DNA of 64,000 nt, from the NCBI RefSeq assembly GCF_000168975.1, contig NZ_AAUW01000004.1, positions 248,001 to 312,000 of the forward strand, in the 5' to 3' direction. The stretch is from Roseibium aggregatum IAM 12614 (GTDB taxonomy: Bacteria; Pseudomonadota; Alphaproteobacteria; Rhizobiales; Stappiaceae). Within the stretch, counting starts at the first letter, position 1. Every line of letters begins with the position of its first letter. The position numbers and the translations under genes were made by a program. Positions 1 to 9,435 of this stretch are shown piece by piece. The notes beneath the pieces are model-generated. The model was given only the letters and a program-made list of their open reading frames with translations. It had not been told where the DNA came from and did not search any database.

Positions 1-131
1 CGATTGTCGCAAGCACATTCAGCGCCAGTCTGGAGATGGTGCGGGAAGGACAGGTCGAAATCCGCCAGGGCGAGCCTTTCTCGCCGGTCTATATCCGCGC
101 CGTCATAAAGGAGCCGGATCATGGCGTCTGA
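1..131 (+). CDS. scpA: ScpA, C-terminal end (partial)
   Basis: The window opens inside a reading frame (first full codon at base 3) that gives 42 residues ending EPDHGV before a TGA at 129-131. The stretch FSASLEMVREGQVEIRQ is typical of the C-terminal winged helix of ScpA, the kleisin subunit of the SMC-ScpAB chromosome condensation complex. The following gene is scpB, its usual partner, and the two frames overlap by 11 bases, which implies translational coupling. The rest of scpA lies outside the window, so this is a call from the tail motif plus context. Confidence 0.8.
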   Translation, partial: IVASTFSASLEMVREGQVEIRQGEPFSPVYIRAVIKEPDHGV

Positions 132-828
132 ATTCGATCTTTTGCAGGAGGAAGATCAAGAGCCTGATGCCCGCCCGAAGCGGCTGGATCCGTCCGGCAT
201 GCGCATGGTCGAAGCGTTGCTGTTTGCCTCGTCCGAACCGCTTTCTCTTGAGGAACTGACTTTGCGTCTGCCGGAAGGCACCGATGTGCTGACCCTGCTG
301 GAACAATTGCAGGTCACCTATGCGTCAAGAGGCGTCAATCTGGTGAAGGTTGCCGGCAAATGGTGTTTTCGAACGGCTGAGGACCTCGCATATCTGATGC
401 ACCGGAACGTCGAGGAGCAGCGCAAATTGTCGCGCGCAGCTCTCGAAACGCTGGCGATCATTGCGTATCATCAGCCGGTCACACGCGCCGAGATTGAAGA
501 GATCCGTGGCGTTTCCACGTCCAAGGGAACGCTTGACGTTTTGCTTGAAACGACGTGGATCCGAATGCGCGGGCGCCGCAGAACGCCGGGTCGTCCCGTC
601 ACTTACGGGACGACAGACCAGTTTCTGATCCATTTTGGACTGGAGAACGTGAGAGACCTGCCGGGTCTTGAGGAACTGAAGGGCGCAGGACTGCTGGACA
701 GCGCCGTGCCGGCCTCTTTCCTCGTGCCGACGCCGAATGACGATACCGCATTGACGGAAGACGAAGATCCTCTAGAAGACGGGTCTCTGTTTGATGATGA
801 TGAAGCGGACGAGACCGCCGGATCCTGA
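121..828 (+). CDS. scpB: Segregation and condensation protein ScpB
   Basis: 235 residues. ScpB forms a dimer that binds the ScpA kleisin in the SMC complex for chromosome segregation. The two winged-helix regions are visible: residues about 20-90 (MVEALLFASSEPLSLEEL) and about 105-180 (ALETLAIIAYHQPVTRAEIE, RGVSTSKGTLDVLLE, GRPVTYGTTDQFLIHFGL), the latter being the family hallmark. The acidic C-terminal tail (residues 200-235, rich in D and E) is variable in the family. The gene overlaps scpA by 11 bases at its start, and its stop overlaps the next start as TGATG, so it sits in a tight operon. Confidence 0.96.
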   Translation: MASEFDLLQEEDQEPDARPKRLDPSGMRMVEALLFASSEPLSLEELTLRLPEGTDVLTLLEQLQVTYASRGVNLVKVAGKWCFRTAEDLAYLMHRNVEEQRKLSRAALETLAIIAYHQPVTRAEIEEIRGVSTSKGTLDVLLETTWIRMRGRRRTPGRPVTYGTTDQFLIHFGLENVRDLPGLEELKGAGLLDSAVPASFLVPTPNDDTALTEDEDPLEDGSLFDDDEADETAGS

Positions 829-1967
829 TGCCTGATCGCAAGAAGCCGACTTCAACCAACGGCAGCGGCCATCCGCTGAGCTGGGGTGCGCCCGGAACCG
901 CCGGTGCAACAATTGCGGCCGGCCTCGTCTTTGAGAACGTGTCTCACGACTACGATGGCGTCACGTCTGTTCAGGACCTCAGCCTGTCCATTGCGCCGGG
1001 CGAGATCCTTTGTCTTCTCGGACATTCCGGCTGTGGCAAGACCACCTTGATGCGCATTGCGGCAGGTGTTGAGCGTCAGAGCAAGGGCAGGGTGCTGATC
1101 AACGGCCGCGAAATCGCCGGAGACACGCTGTTCCTGCCACCTGAAAAACGTGGCGTTGGCCTGATGTTCCAGGATTATGCGCTCTTTCCGCACATGAGCA
1201 TCCTGGCAAATGTCATGTTCGGCCTCACCAACATGCCGAAGCGCGAAGCCCAGACTGCAGCCCTGAGCGCGCTCGGTCGCGTCGGTCTGGCGGATTATGC
1301 GTCTGACTATCCTCATGCACTTTCCGGCGGCGAGCAGCAACGTGTCGCGCTGGCGCGAGCACTTGTTCCCCGGCCGGGAATTCTCTTGATGGACGAGCCG
1401 TTCTCGGGCCTCGACAAACGGCTGCGTGACAATGTGCGTGATGAAACGCTGGCGGTTATTCGCGAAACGCGTGCGACATGCATTATCGTGACCCACGATC
1501 CGGAAGAAGCCATGCGCATGGGTGACAGGATCGCCCTGATGCGGCAGGGGCGTCTGGTGCAACACGGAACGGCAGCGGATCTGTACAAAGCGCCTGTTGA
1601 CCTTTTTGCAGCCCGGTTCTTTTCCGAATTGAACCAGCTCGAAGGTGTCGTGACGTCGGCAGGGGTTGAAACACCGGTTGGCGTTCTGGCGTCGGAGGGC
1701 TTATCCACCGGTCAAAAGGTGGACGTTTGTGTCCGCCCGCAGGGCATTGTTCTGAATAATGCTGGTTTATGCGGCGTTCCGGGCAGAATTCGTTCGAAAC
1801 GATTCGTCGGCGAGGTCGATTTGTTGTCTATTGCAATAGACGGGCTCAATCATCCCCTTCAGGCAAGGGTTCGTGCGGGGAGCCCCTGGGAGCGCGGAAT
1901 GGACGTTGCCGTCACGACTGATCCGAAAGACGTGCTTGTTTTTCCGCGTGTACAGTCCCAAGTCTAG
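828..1967 (+). CDS. Orphan ABC transporter ATP-binding protein (FbpC/iron-type)
   Basis: 379 residues. Walker A GHSGCGKT lies at 65-72, a Q-loop at MFQDYALFPH, the signature at LSGGEQQR and Walker B at ILLMDEPFSGLD. A C-terminal TOBE-like extension follows (about 285-375). The pattern PPEKRGVGLMFQDYALFPHMSILANV is characteristic of the ferric/polyamine/sulfate importer ATPase class, closest in style to FbpC. A 30-residue N-terminal tail precedes the ABC domain. The start overlaps the scpB stop (TGATG), so it is probably co-transcribed, yet no permease or binding protein gene lies nearby. The substrate therefore cannot be assigned; iron is only a family-based guess. Confidence 0.85.
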   Translation: MPDRKKPTSTNGSGHPLSWGAPGTAGATIAAGLVFENVSHDYDGVTSVQDLSLSIAPGEILCLLGHSGCGKTTLMRIAAGVERQSKGRVLINGREIAGDTLFLPPEKRGVGLMFQDYALFPHMSILANVMFGLTNMPKREAQTAALSALGRVGLADYASDYPHALSGGEQQRVALARALVPRPGILLMDEPFSGLDKRLRDNVRDETLAVIRETRATCIIVTHDPEEAMRMGDRIALMRQGRLVQHGTAADLYKAPVDLFAARFFSELNQLEGVVTSAGVETPVGVLASEGLSTGQKVDVCVRPQGIVLNNAGLCGVPGRIRSKRFVGEVDLLSIAIDGLNHPLQARVRAGSPWERGMDVAVTTDPKDVLVFPRVQSQV

Positions 1968-2093
1968 TGGGAGGGCAACTTAACCTTCTGTCTAGGTGAT
2001 CGAAAACAAATAGACTGGCATGTTGCAGGGAGTGGGCCGTTTTTGTAAGAAGGGCCCTATGGCTTTTAAAGCCGATTATCAGGAGTTTGGCGT

Positions 2094-2318
2094 ATGGGCA
2101 TTAGTATTTGGCAGATATTGATCATTGCAGTGGTCGTTGTTCTGCTGTTCGGACGTGGCAAGATTTCCGATCTCATGGGTGATGTCGCGAAGGGAATCAA
2201 AAGCTTCAAAAAAGGCATGGCCGAAGACGACGTAGCCGACGCTCCGAAGACAATCGACCACAAGAACAGCGAAACGGCATCGTCCGTGAAAGCTGAAGAT
2301 CAGACCAAAGCGAGCTGA
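2094..2318 (+). CDS. tatA: Twin-arginine translocase subunit TatA
   Basis: 74 residues: a short N-terminal segment, one membrane helix ([18 protein letters not shown], residues 3-20), a hinge FGRGKISDL, then an amphipathic helix ([15 protein letters not shown]) and a charged tail. This is the canonical TatA layout, the subunit that polymerises into the pore for folded proteins with RR signal peptides. An AGGAG ribosome site precedes the ATG. It is the first gene of tatABC, separated from tatB by about 40 bases. Confidence 0.95.
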   Translation: MGISIWQILIIAVVVVLLFGRGKISDLMGDVAKGIKSFKKGMAEDDVADAPKTIDHKNSETASSVKAEDQTKAS

Positions 2319-2359
2319 TCTTAATCTGCATCGCGTCTCCTTAAGGGACGATACATCTC

Positions 2360-2788
2360 ATGTTCGATATCGGGTGGACCGAACTTTTGGTGATCGCCTG
2401 TGTGGCGATCATCGTCGTGGGGCCGAAGGATTTGCCGCGCATGCTGCGCACACTTGGCCAGACGATTGGTAAAATGCGAAAGCTTTCGCGTGAGTTCCAG
2501 TCGACCTTCAACGACGCTCTGCGCGAGGCCGAGCAACAGGCAGATATTGCGGACATGAAGAAACAGGTCGAATCGGCGGCCAACTTCAATCCGCTGGGTG
2601 ATCTGAAGAAATCCATCGAAGAAGACGCGACAAAAAAAGCCGACAAGCCGAAAGAGGCTGCCAGCGAACCGGCGTCGCCGCCGGCAGATAGCGCAAATGC
2701 GGACAAGGCATCCTCAACCGAGTCAGCCAAGGCTGAACCCGAGGCCACGCCGAAAACCGCGCCGGTGACGGAAGATGTAAAGGCATGA
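2360..2788 (+). CDS. tatB: Twin-arginine translocase subunit TatB
   Basis: 142 residues. The N-terminus [26 protein letters not shown] is the TatB membrane helix and hinge, with the conserved glutamate at residue 8. An amphipathic helix follows (residues 25-70) and then a low-complexity K/E/A/P-rich tail (about 95-142). TatB pairs with TatC to form the receptor for twin-arginine signal peptides. The stop overlaps the tatC start by four bases (ATGA), indicating coupled translation. Confidence 0.95.
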   Translation: MFDIGWTELLVIACVAIIVVGPKDLPRMLRTLGQTIGKMRKLSREFQSTFNDALREAEQQADIADMKKQVESAANFNPLGDLKKSIEEDATKKADKPKEAASEPASPPADSANADKASSTESAKAEPEATPKTAPVTEDVKA

Positions 2789-3585
2789 GCCAGGACGAAA
2801 TTGACGCCTCGAAGGCGCCACTGATCGAACACCTGATCGAATTACGCCAACGGCTGATGTGGTCGATCGGCGCGATTCTCGTGATGTTCGTTATCTGCTT
2901 CTACTTCGCGACGGATATCTACAACATCCTGACCGTGCCCTACCTGCAGGCGGCAGGTGACGGACATCCGGTGGAGATGATCTTCACCGCGCCGCAGGAA
3001 TGGTTCTTCACCCAGTTGAAGCTGGCTCTGTTCGGCGCGCTTTTCCTGGCGTTTCCGGTGGTGGCCAGCCAGATCTACATGTTCGTGGCTCCCGGGCTCT
3101 ACAAGCACGAACGCGGCGCGTTCCTTCCGTTCCTGGTCGCAACGCCGGTGCTGTTCCTGATCGGCGCCTGTCTCGTCTATTTTCTTGTCATGCCAATGGC
3201 CATGGGCTTTTTCCTGTCTCAGGAACAGGCTGCCGGCACGGGCAAGGTTGCCATTCAGCACCTGGCCAAGGTGAGTGAGTACCTTGGCCTGATCATGATC
3301 CTGATTTTCGCCTTCGGCCTGGTGTTCCAGCTTCCGGTGGTACTGACCTTGCTTGGCAGGGCTGGTCTGGTCAGCTCTGAAACGCTTCGGCATAAACGCA
3401 AATACGCCATTGTCGGCGCATTTGCCGCTGCTGCAATTTTGACACCACCCGACCCGATCTCGCAGATCGGTCTTGCGCTACCAACGCTGCTTCTCTACGA
3501 AGTCTCAATTCTGTCCGTCAAACTGGTGGAGCGCCAGCGTGCCGAAAGGGAGGCTCAACGCGAAGCCGAGGATGCGGCTGCCTGA
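2785..3585 (+). CDS. tatC: Sec-independent translocase TatC
   Basis: 266 residues, polytopic, consistent with six membrane helices. Family signatures are the N-terminal [14 protein letters not shown], the loop [42 protein letters not shown], and the C-terminal region [12 protein letters not shown]. TatC binds the signal peptide and nucleates the translocase with TatB. A charged C-terminal tail ([18 protein letters not shown]) extends past the last helix, as is usual in alphaproteobacteria. It is the third gene of tatABC, followed after 71 bases by serS. Confidence 0.97.
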   Translation: MSQDEIDASKAPLIEHLIELRQRLMWSIGAILVMFVICFYFATDIYNILTVPYLQAAGDGHPVEMIFTAPQEWFFTQLKLALFGALFLAFPVVASQIYMFVAPGLYKHERGAFLPFLVATPVLFLIGACLVYFLVMPMAMGFFLSQEQAAGTGKVAIQHLAKVSEYLGLIMILIFAFGLVFQLPVVLTLLGRAGLVSSETLRHKRKYAIVGAFAAAAILTPPDPISQIGLALPTLLLYEVSILSVKLVERQRAEREAQREAEDAAA

Positions 3586-3656
3586 CGCCCTGGCCGCCAT
3601 GCTTCCCCGATTGACCGACGGAATGGATTGAAACGACCGTCGTTCGGGAAGCGAAG

Positions 3657-4937
3657 ATGTTTGATATTAGATGGATACGGGAAAACGCAGCCGCCTTTGA
3701 CCAGGCCCTGGCCAAACGGGGTTATGAGGCCTCCGCGGCCAAACTGATCGCGCTGGACGATTCCCGCCGTTCTCATATCACCAAGCTTCAGGAAGCCCAG
3801 GAACGGCGCAACGCCGCCTCCAAGGAAATCGGCAAGGCCAAGGGCTCGGGCGATGATGCCCGCGCGCAGGAGCTGATTGACGAAGTTGCACAGATCAAGG
3901 CTTTCATTCAGTCGGGCGAGGAAGAAGAGCGCAAGCTCATCGCCGATCTGGAAGCAGCCATGGCCGTCATCCCGAACTTGCCGCATGACGATGTGCCGGT
4001 GGGCGAGGATGAAACCGACAATGTGCTGTTGAAGACGCACGGTGAAAAGCCGGTCTTCACCTTCAATGAAGCACCGAAGGAACATTACGAGCTGGGCGAA
4101 GACCTGGGCGGCATGGACTTTGCCAAGGCTGCGAAACTGTCCGGCTCGCGTTTCGTGATTCTCAAGGGACAGATTGCCCGGCTCGAACGTGCGCTTGGCC
4201 AGTTCATGATTGACCTGCACACCCAGGAAAACGGCTACACCGAGGTTTCGCCGCCGCTTCTGGTTCATAGCGAGCCACTCTACGGCACCGGGCAGTTGCC
4301 GAAATTCGAGGAAGACCTCTTCAAGACCACGACGGATCACTACCTGATCCCGACGGCCGAGATACCGCTGACCAACCTGGTTGCAGGTGAAATCCTCCCT
4401 GAGGATCAACTGCCGCTTCGCGTGACAGCACTGACCTATTGTTTCCGTTCCGAAGCCGGGTCTGCCGGGCGCGACACACGTGGAATGCTTCGCCAGCACC
4501 AGTTCCAGAAGTGCGAACTCGTTTCCGTGACCAAACCGGAAGAATCGCTCGACGAACTGGAGCGTATGTTGGGCTGCGCGGAGAAAGTTCTGCAGAAGCT
4601 CGGTCTCCACTACCGTGTGATGACCTTGTGCAGCGGCGACATGGGCTTCGGTGCACGTAAGACCTATGACATTGAGGTCTGGCTGCCGGGACAGGACACC
4701 TATCGTGAGATTTCGTCCTGCTCCGTTTGCGGAGACTTTCAGGCACGTCGCATGAATGCCAGGTTCCGTCCGGCAGATTCCAAACAGCCGGTCCACGTGC
4801 ACACGCTCAACGGATCCGGCATCGCTGTTGGCCGTGCCCTGATTGCGGTTCTGGAAAATTATCAGAATGGCGACGGGACGATCACCGTTCCTGAAGTTCT
4901 GCGGCCGTACATGGGCGGGCTGGAAAAGATCGGCTGA
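3657..4937 (+). CDS. serS: Seryl-tRNA synthetase
   Basis: 426 residues, the normal length for bacterial SerRS. The N-terminal coiled-coil arm that grips tRNA-Ser is visible at about residues 30-105 ([20 protein letters not shown] onward). Class II motif 2 is [21 protein letters not shown] and motif 3 is [19 protein letters not shown]. The ATG at 3657 begins the conserved [12 protein letters not shown] hairpin with a T run follows the stop (4941-4970). In many alphaproteobacteria serS sits between tatC and surE, as here. Confidence 0.98.
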   Translation: MFDIRWIRENAAAFDQALAKRGYEASAAKLIALDDSRRSHITKLQEAQERRNAASKEIGKAKGSGDDARAQELIDEVAQIKAFIQSGEEEERKLIADLEAAMAVIPNLPHDDVPVGEDETDNVLLKTHGEKPVFTFNEAPKEHYELGEDLGGMDFAKAAKLSGSRFVILKGQIARLERALGQFMIDLHTQENGYTEVSPPLLVHSEPLYGTGQLPKFEEDLFKTTTDHYLIPTAEIPLTNLVAGEILPEDQLPLRVTALTYCFRSEAGSAGRDTRGMLRQHQFQKCELVSVTKPEESLDELERMLGCAEKVLQKLGLHYRVMTLCSGDMGFGARKTYDIEVWLPGQDTYREISSCSVCGDFQARRMNARFRPADSKQPVHVHTLNGSGIAVGRALIAVLENYQNGDGTITVPEVLRPYMGGLEKIG

Positions 4938-4940
4938 TTA

Positions 4941-4970
4941 GGCGGGAAGGGGAATTCCGCCAACTTTTTT
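4941..4970 (+). terminator. Probable rho-independent terminator after serS
   Basis: GGCGG at 4941-4945 pairs with CCGCC at 4957-4961, extended by AA/TT across a bulged G, and is followed by AACTTTTTT. It begins three bases after the serS stop codon, so it probably ends the tatABC-serS transcript. Confidence 0.7.
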
Positions 4971-4973
4971 GGT

Positions 4974-5005
4974 ATGGACGGCAACCGCACAAGATTGCCG
5001 TCCAT
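4974..5005. repeat. Perfect 11-bp inverted repeat upstream of surE
   Basis: ATGGACGGCAA (4974-4984) and TTGCCGTCCAT (4995-5005) are exact reverse complements around a 10-base loop. It lies just after the serS terminator and 68 bases before surE. It has no T run, so it may be a second mRNA end, a 5' structure of the surE mRNA or a protein site; the sequence does not decide. Confidence 0.5.
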
Positions 5006-5072
5006 CTTCATTTGGGGCGTCTCTTCTTGTCTTCCGACGGGAGAGCGTATGGGAAAACGGAGCAAGATCTAG

Positions 5073-5831
5073 ATGCGTATCCTCATCACCAATGACGACG
5101 GCATTCAGTCAGCAGGATTGACCGTTCTGGAAAATATTGCCAGGACGCTTTCTGACGATGTCTGGGTCATCGCTCCCGAAACCGACCAGAGCGGTGTCGC
5201 TCACTCCTTGACGCTCAGCGACCCTCTGCGCCTTCGAAAGATAGATGATCGGCACTACGCCCTCAAAGGCACGCCGACCGACTGTGTGATCATGGGCGTG
5301 CGCAAGGTGCTGCCCGCTCTGCCGGACCTTGTGCTGTCAGGCATCAACCGCGGCCAGAACCTTGCTGAAGATGTCACCTATTCGGGAACAGTGGCGGGCG
5401 CTATCGAAGGAGCGATTCTCGGGATCAGGTCCATTGCCGTGTCCCAGGCCTACAACTGGGATGTTCGTGCAGAACCTGACTATTCGACGGCCGAAGCGCA
5501 CGCGCCGGATCTTTTCCGAAAGTTGATCGACTTCAAGCTCCCGCAATACTCGCTTCTCAACGTCAATTTCCCGGCCTGCGCTGCCGAGGATGTAAAGGGC
5601 GTCAAGGTCACCGTGCAGGGCCATCATGAGCAGAGCGGCCTTTCCATCGATGAACGCAAGGACGGTCGTGGCTATCCCTATTACTGGCTGCGTTTTCAGG
5701 ATCGTGGCAAATCCGTGCTTGATAATTCCGATTTGCATGCGATTGCGGATGGATATGTTTCCGTTTCGCCGCTACGCATAGATTTGACAGCCCACGATCT
5801 GGTGACACACCTGGCGGAGGCGTTGGGGTAA
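5073..5831 (+). CDS. surE: 5'/3'-nucleotidase SurE
   Basis: 252 residues. The N-terminus [10 protein letters not shown] carries the metal-binding Asp8-Asp9 pair. [25 protein letters not shown] is the family core, with the Asn that binds metal and the Ser/Thr of the active site. SurE removes phosphate from nucleoside monophosphates and is linked to stationary-phase survival. It is followed closely by pcm and an NlpD-like gene, the same order as surE-pcm-nlpD in enteric bacteria. A GGAG lies 10 bases before the ATG. Confidence 0.97.
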   Translation: MRILITNDDGIQSAGLTVLENIARTLSDDVWVIAPETDQSGVAHSLTLSDPLRLRKIDDRHYALKGTPTDCVIMGVRKVLPALPDLVLSGINRGQNLAEDVTYSGTVAGAIEGAILGIRSIAVSQAYNWDVRAEPDYSTAEAHAPDLFRKLIDFKLPQYSLLNVNFPACAAEDVKGVKVTVQGHHEQSGLSIDERKDGRGYPYYWLRFQDRGKSVLDNSDLHAIADGYVSVSPLRIDLTAHDLVTHLAEALG

Positions 5832-5850
5832 ACCCAAGGGGGAACGGTTC

Positions 5851-6543
5851 ATGGCCGGTCATTTGCCCGGCAAGGATAACAGGGCGATGGCGTCCGCTTT
5901 GCCGGATGAGGCGGAAGCCCGCGCAGCGTTGGTTCTGGCATTGCGGCAGCGTGGTGTCGGGGCGAGGGATGTTCTGGCTGCCATAGAGCGCGTACCCCGT
6001 CGGCTTTTCCTGTCCGCACGCCATCACAGTCTTGCATATGAAGACGCGATGCTGCCGATCGAATGCGGGCAGATTGTTTCAGCGCCATCCATCGTTGCCT
6101 TCACTGTTCAGGCACTCGCGCTGACCTCCAGTCACATCGTTCTGGAAATCGGGACCGGGTCAGGCTATCAGGCTGCCGTCATGTCGCATCTCGCAGCCCA
6201 GGTCGAAACGCTGGACAGATTCGTGACCTTGACCGACCTGGCGAACCGCAGGTTTGAAGCCCTGAAACTGACAAATGTAAAAGTTCGCCAGGCGGATGGT
6301 TTGAGCAAATTTCGTCAGAACGGACCGTATGACCGGATTGTCGTCAATGCAGCCGTGGAAGAAATTCCTGACGCATGGCTGCAGCAATTAAAGCCGGGGG
6401 GTATTCTGGTCGCTCCGGTTGGCAAGGCCAGGCAGGTGCAAGCGCTCATCAAGTTCCAGAAGACCGAGAGTGTTCTGACTGCGGAAACGCTGATGATGGT
6501 TCGGACGGTCATGTTGCAGCCGGGAATCGCCAAGAAGCTCTAG
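5851..6543 (+). CDS. pcm: Protein-L-isoaspartate O-methyltransferase
   Basis: 230 residues. The SAM-binding motif I is VLEIGTGSGYQAAVMS, and the family motif YDRIVVNAAVEEIP replaces the more common YDRIxVTAA. The N-terminal part contains RRLFLSARHHSLAYEDAMLPI, typical of PCMT. The enzyme methylates isoaspartate residues to begin repair of aged proteins. A second in-frame ATG at 5887 (MASALPDEAEARA) could be the true start, because the first 12 residues look non-conserved. It lies 19 bases after surE. Confidence 0.92.
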   Translation: MAGHLPGKDNRAMASALPDEAEARAALVLALRQRGVGARDVLAAIERVPRRLFLSARHHSLAYEDAMLPIECGQIVSAPSIVAFTVQALALTSSHIVLEIGTGSGYQAAVMSHLAAQVETLDRFVTLTDLANRRFEALKLTNVKVRQADGLSKFRQNGPYDRIVVNAAVEEIPDAWLQQLKPGGILVAPVGKARQVQALIKFQKTESVLTAETLMMVRTVMLQPGIAKKL

Positions 6544-6770
6544 GCCTGTGCTTTTCACCGATTCTTGGCGTCATACAGGCGTTGAGCTTGCTCACCCATT
6601 TTCCTGTTCAAATTTACTATAAACGGCGCAATTGCTGGTTTTCTAGCGGTCCTTAATACTGAGAAATCTCGACTTTTCACCAGAAGTCCAGCCGGTCTTT
6701 AGCCTTTATAAACCTTACTGCCGTCTACTCTTAACCATAACAGCCATAGTCAGCGGTTAGAGTTAAGGCG

Positions 6771-8198
6771 ATGATGAAGCGGATGCGTACCCTCCGCAGG
6801 GATCTGATGGGCAAGGTGGCGACAGTGTCGCTGGTTGCAGTTGCTCTCGCAGGATGTTCCGGCGCGGTCGAGCGATTTGGTGAACCACCCTACTACACGG
6901 GCAACACCCAGAATCAGCGGGATATTCTCAATGGCGGCCAGAAACAGCCGACCTATCAGGACATCGTGAATGGTCCTGGAGGGACCGTTGCCGGTCTCCC
7001 ACAGGGATCGTCTCAACCGGTAACAACCGGTTCTATTCCCAGTAGAGCGCCTACGGTTCAGTCCGCGCCGTTGCCGTCCCCCGTGACGACAGCGCAGCGC
7101 ACTGCGCCTGTGCGAACCGCTCCGGTTGCGACACAGCCGGCACCTGAAATCGTAGCAGCGTCAAGCACTGCAAGGAGCTGGAAGGGGTGGACGTCTGCGG
7201 GTGGAACGCGGGTTCAGATGCGCCAGGGCGACTCCATAAATTCGATGGCACGCCGGTATGGCGTCCCGATCCAGGCGATCGTTGCGGTCAACGGCATTGA
7301 AGATCCGGCAAAGGTACAACCGGGTCAGAGCGTTATCATCCCGACTTACGTTTACGCCGAGCGCAATGGCTCAACGAGCACGACTGAAGGTGAAAACGGC
7401 AGGGTAAAACTGCCGACGGCCGGGCGAAACGATAACGTTGTCACCGGATCGGTGCCGACGTCTGTCGCAAACATGCCCCGGCCCGACCGGAATAACGGTC
7501 AGCAGCCGACCTTTGCCGACATCAGTCAAGGCAAGGTGGATGTCATTCACGTCAGCACGTTGCCGAAGCGCAAGCCTGGCGGCTCCGATCAGTCGCTGAC
7601 CACGGCTTCCATTTCCTCCGGCGCTTCTTCCAGCGTGCCGACACCGCGCCGTCAGCCGGCAACAGCTTCGTCCGCTACGCAGGCAGTTGCTGCCGCTCCA
7701 TCCGGAACCGTTGACAAGACCAAGCTGCCGCAGCCTGCCCTTACCCAGGAAGCCAAGCCGACGGCGCCGATCAAGACGCCGACTGTCGTCGCTAACGTTC
7801 AGGACGACGATGGCGCCGACGCCAAGTTCCGGTGGCCTGTCCGCGGCCGCATCATCTCGGACTTCGGTGCGAAACCGGGTGGTGGCAAGAACGAAGGTGT
7901 GAATCTTGCTGTTCCGGAAGGAACGCCCGTGCACGCTGCCGACGATGGATCCGTGATCTATTCCGGTAACGAATTGAAGGGTTACGGCAATCTGATCCTC
8001 GTTCGTCACGATGACGGCTGGGTGTCTGCCTACGCGCATAACAGCGAACTGAAGGTCAAACGGGGCGATACCATTCGCCGTGGCGATGTGGTTGCGCTCG
8101 CCGGGGCCACTGGATCGGTAAACCAGCCGCAGCTCCATTTTGAACTGCGTCAGGGCAACAAGCCGGTCGATCCGCTGAAATACCTGCCGCGACGGTGA
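6771..8198 (+). CDS. NlpD/DipM-like lipoprotein, LysM + degenerate M23 (LytM) domain
   Basis: 475 residues. A lipoprotein signal ends at the lipobox LAGC (Cys29). One LysM domain spans about residues 149-193 (MRQGDSINSMARRYGV to PGQSVIIP), then a long Pro/Ala/Thr-rich linker, then an M23 domain at about 352-475. The zinc ligands of active M23 enzymes look lost: the GHxGxD position reads EGVNLAV and the HLH position reads PQLHFEL, with only some histidines left. This matches NlpD/EnvC-type activators of amidases rather than a hydrolase. Its place after surE-pcm supports an NlpD role in septal peptidoglycan splitting. TTG or GTG upstream starts were not favoured. Confidence 0.88.
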   Translation: MMKRMRTLRRDLMGKVATVSLVAVALAGCSGAVERFGEPPYYTGNTQNQRDILNGGQKQPTYQDIVNGPGGTVAGLPQGSSQPVTTGSIPSRAPTVQSAPLPSPVTTAQRTAPVRTAPVATQPAPEIVAASSTARSWKGWTSAGGTRVQMRQGDSINSMARRYGVPIQAIVAVNGIEDPAKVQPGQSVIIPTYVYAERNGSTSTTEGENGRVKLPTAGRNDNVVTGSVPTSVANMPRPDRNNGQQPTFADISQGKVDVIHVSTLPKRKPGGSDQSLTTASISSGASSSVPTPRRQPATASSATQAVAAAPSGTVDKTKLPQPALTQEAKPTAPIKTPTVVANVQDDDGADAKFRWPVRGRIISDFGAKPGGGKNEGVNLAVPEGTPVHAADDGSVIYSGNELKGYGNLILVRHDDGWVSAYAHNSELKVKRGDTIRRGDVVALAGATGSVNQPQLHFELRQGNKPVDPLKYLPRR

Positions 8199-8289
8199 CG
8201 CTCTTCAAGTTCAAATCCGGTCGGACCTTTCGTTCCGCCGGATGAGATCTGAGGCGCAGCAAAGTAAATGACCTGAAGCAACGTCAATC

Positions 8290-8311
8290 AGCCCGGCCCT
8301 TGTGCCGGGCT
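8290..8311. terminator. Convergent hairpin between nlpD-like gene and DUF815 ATPase
   Basis: AGCCCGGC (8290-8297) and GCCGGGCT (8304-8311) form a perfect 8-bp stem with a 6-base loop. It sits between two convergent genes and could serve both strands, although the T tract (TTGCTGT) is weak. Confidence 0.6.
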
Positions 8312-8319
8312 TTGCTGTA

Positions 8320-9192
8320 TCAGGAAATCGCCTTGCCGAGCCGGCCTGCAAGATCCTGTATGAATTGGAACGCGACACGGCCGGACCGGCTGCCCCGCGT
8401 CGTCGCCCATTCGAGCGCCTTTGCCTTTAGCTCATCTGCTTCGATTTTGAGGTCGAAGTGTGCGGCATAGCCACGCACCATATCGAGGTAATCGTCCTGA
8501 CTGCACTTGTGGAAGCCGAGCCAGAGACCAAAGCGGTCTGACAGGGAGACCTTTTCTTCAACGGCTTCGGCAGGGTTGATTGCGGTAGAGCGCTCGTTCT
8601 CGATCATGTCTCGGGGCAGAAGATGACGGCGGTTCGATGTGGCGTAGAAGATGACGTTGTCGGGCCGGCCCTCGATCCCTCCCTCAAGCACCGCTTTGAG
8701 CGACTTATAGGAGGTGTCGTCATTGTCGAAGCTCAGGTCGTCGCAGAAGACGATAAACCTGCAGGAGGCATTGCGGATCAGGTTCATGAGCTTGGGCAGG
8801 GACTCGATATCTTCGCGATGAATTTCAACAAGTTTCAGGCCAGCGGATACATTTTCGGCAGCGATGGCCGCATGCGCTGCCTTGACCAAGGACGATTTGC
8901 CCATGCCTCTGGCGCCCCACAGCAACGCATTGTTGGCAGGAAGGCCCTTGGCAAATCGGCGGGTGTTGTCGAGCAGAAGATCGCGAACGTGGGAAACCGC
9001 ACACAGCAGAGTGATATCGACGCGGTTGACCTTTTGCACCGGAACCAGTTCTCCAGGATCCGGCGACCAGACAAAGGCGTCGGCGGCCGAAAAATCAGGT
9101 TTGCCGGGAAGGGCTGGCACCGCACGTGCAATCAGGTCGATCAGGGAATCGAGTTTGGCATTTAATGCGGAGAGGTCGTTTTCAGCGTTCAT
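8320..9192 (-). CDS. DUF815-family AAA ATPase
   Basis: About 290 residues from the ATG at 9192 (MNAENDLSALNAKL). An in-frame TTG at 9213 would add seven residues. Walker A is GARGMGKSS and Walker B is RFIVFCDDLSF; FYATSNRRHLLPRDM resembles sensor 1 of AAA+ proteins. The N-terminal part (VNRVDITLLCAVSHVRDLLLDNTRRFAKG) is typical of DUF815 proteins, whose cellular role is not established. It is divergent from yajC-secDF, an association common in alphaproteobacteria. No adjacent partner gene suggests a substrate. Confidence 0.85.
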   Translation of the reverse strand: MNAENDLSALNAKLDSLIDLIARAVPALPGKPDFSAADAFVWSPDPGELVPVQKVNRVDITLLCAVSHVRDLLLDNTRRFAKGLPANNALLWGARGMGKSSLVKAAHAAIAAENVSAGLKLVEIHREDIESLPKLMNLIRNASCRFIVFCDDLSFDNDDTSYKSLKAVLEGGIEGRPDNVIFYATSNRRHLLPRDMIENERSTAINPAEAVEEKVSLSDRFGLWLGFHKCSQDDYLDMVRGYAAHFDLKIEADELKAKALEWATTRGSRSGRVAFQFIQDLAGRLGKAIS

Positions 9193-9323
9193 TCTTCTTG
9201 CAAGCCCTATCAAAAAGGCCCATGTGAGGCCCTGAATTAAGTGGTGGCAGGATTAACATGGTGCGGGAAACACGAAAACGTCAGTTATTCCCATACCGGT
9301 ACGCTGGAAACTGCTTGCAAAGC

Positions 9324-9351
9324 TTGAAATGAGGCGCGCCACAGTTATAGT
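9324..9351 (+). promoter_or_regulatory. Candidate sigma-70-like promoter for yajC-secDF
   Basis: TTGAAA at 9324-9329 and TATAGT at 9346-9351 are separated by 16 bases, about 85 bases before the yajC ATG. This is a consensus match by eye only. Confidence 0.35.
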
Positions 9352-9435
9352 CCGCGCCACCAGAATGAGAGCGTTTTTGCCGAAGACCGGCCAACAGGGT
9401 CGGTGGTCATCAAAAACGCCACCTAGGAGAAGTGA

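Noticed and set aside
3555..4802. 415-residue minus-strand open frame opposite serS
   Set aside because: Antisense shadow of a clearly conserved gene in a GC-rich genome.
7371..8138. 255-residue minus-strand open frame opposite the NlpD-like gene
   Set aside because: Shadow frame; the sense strand has LysM and M23 domains.
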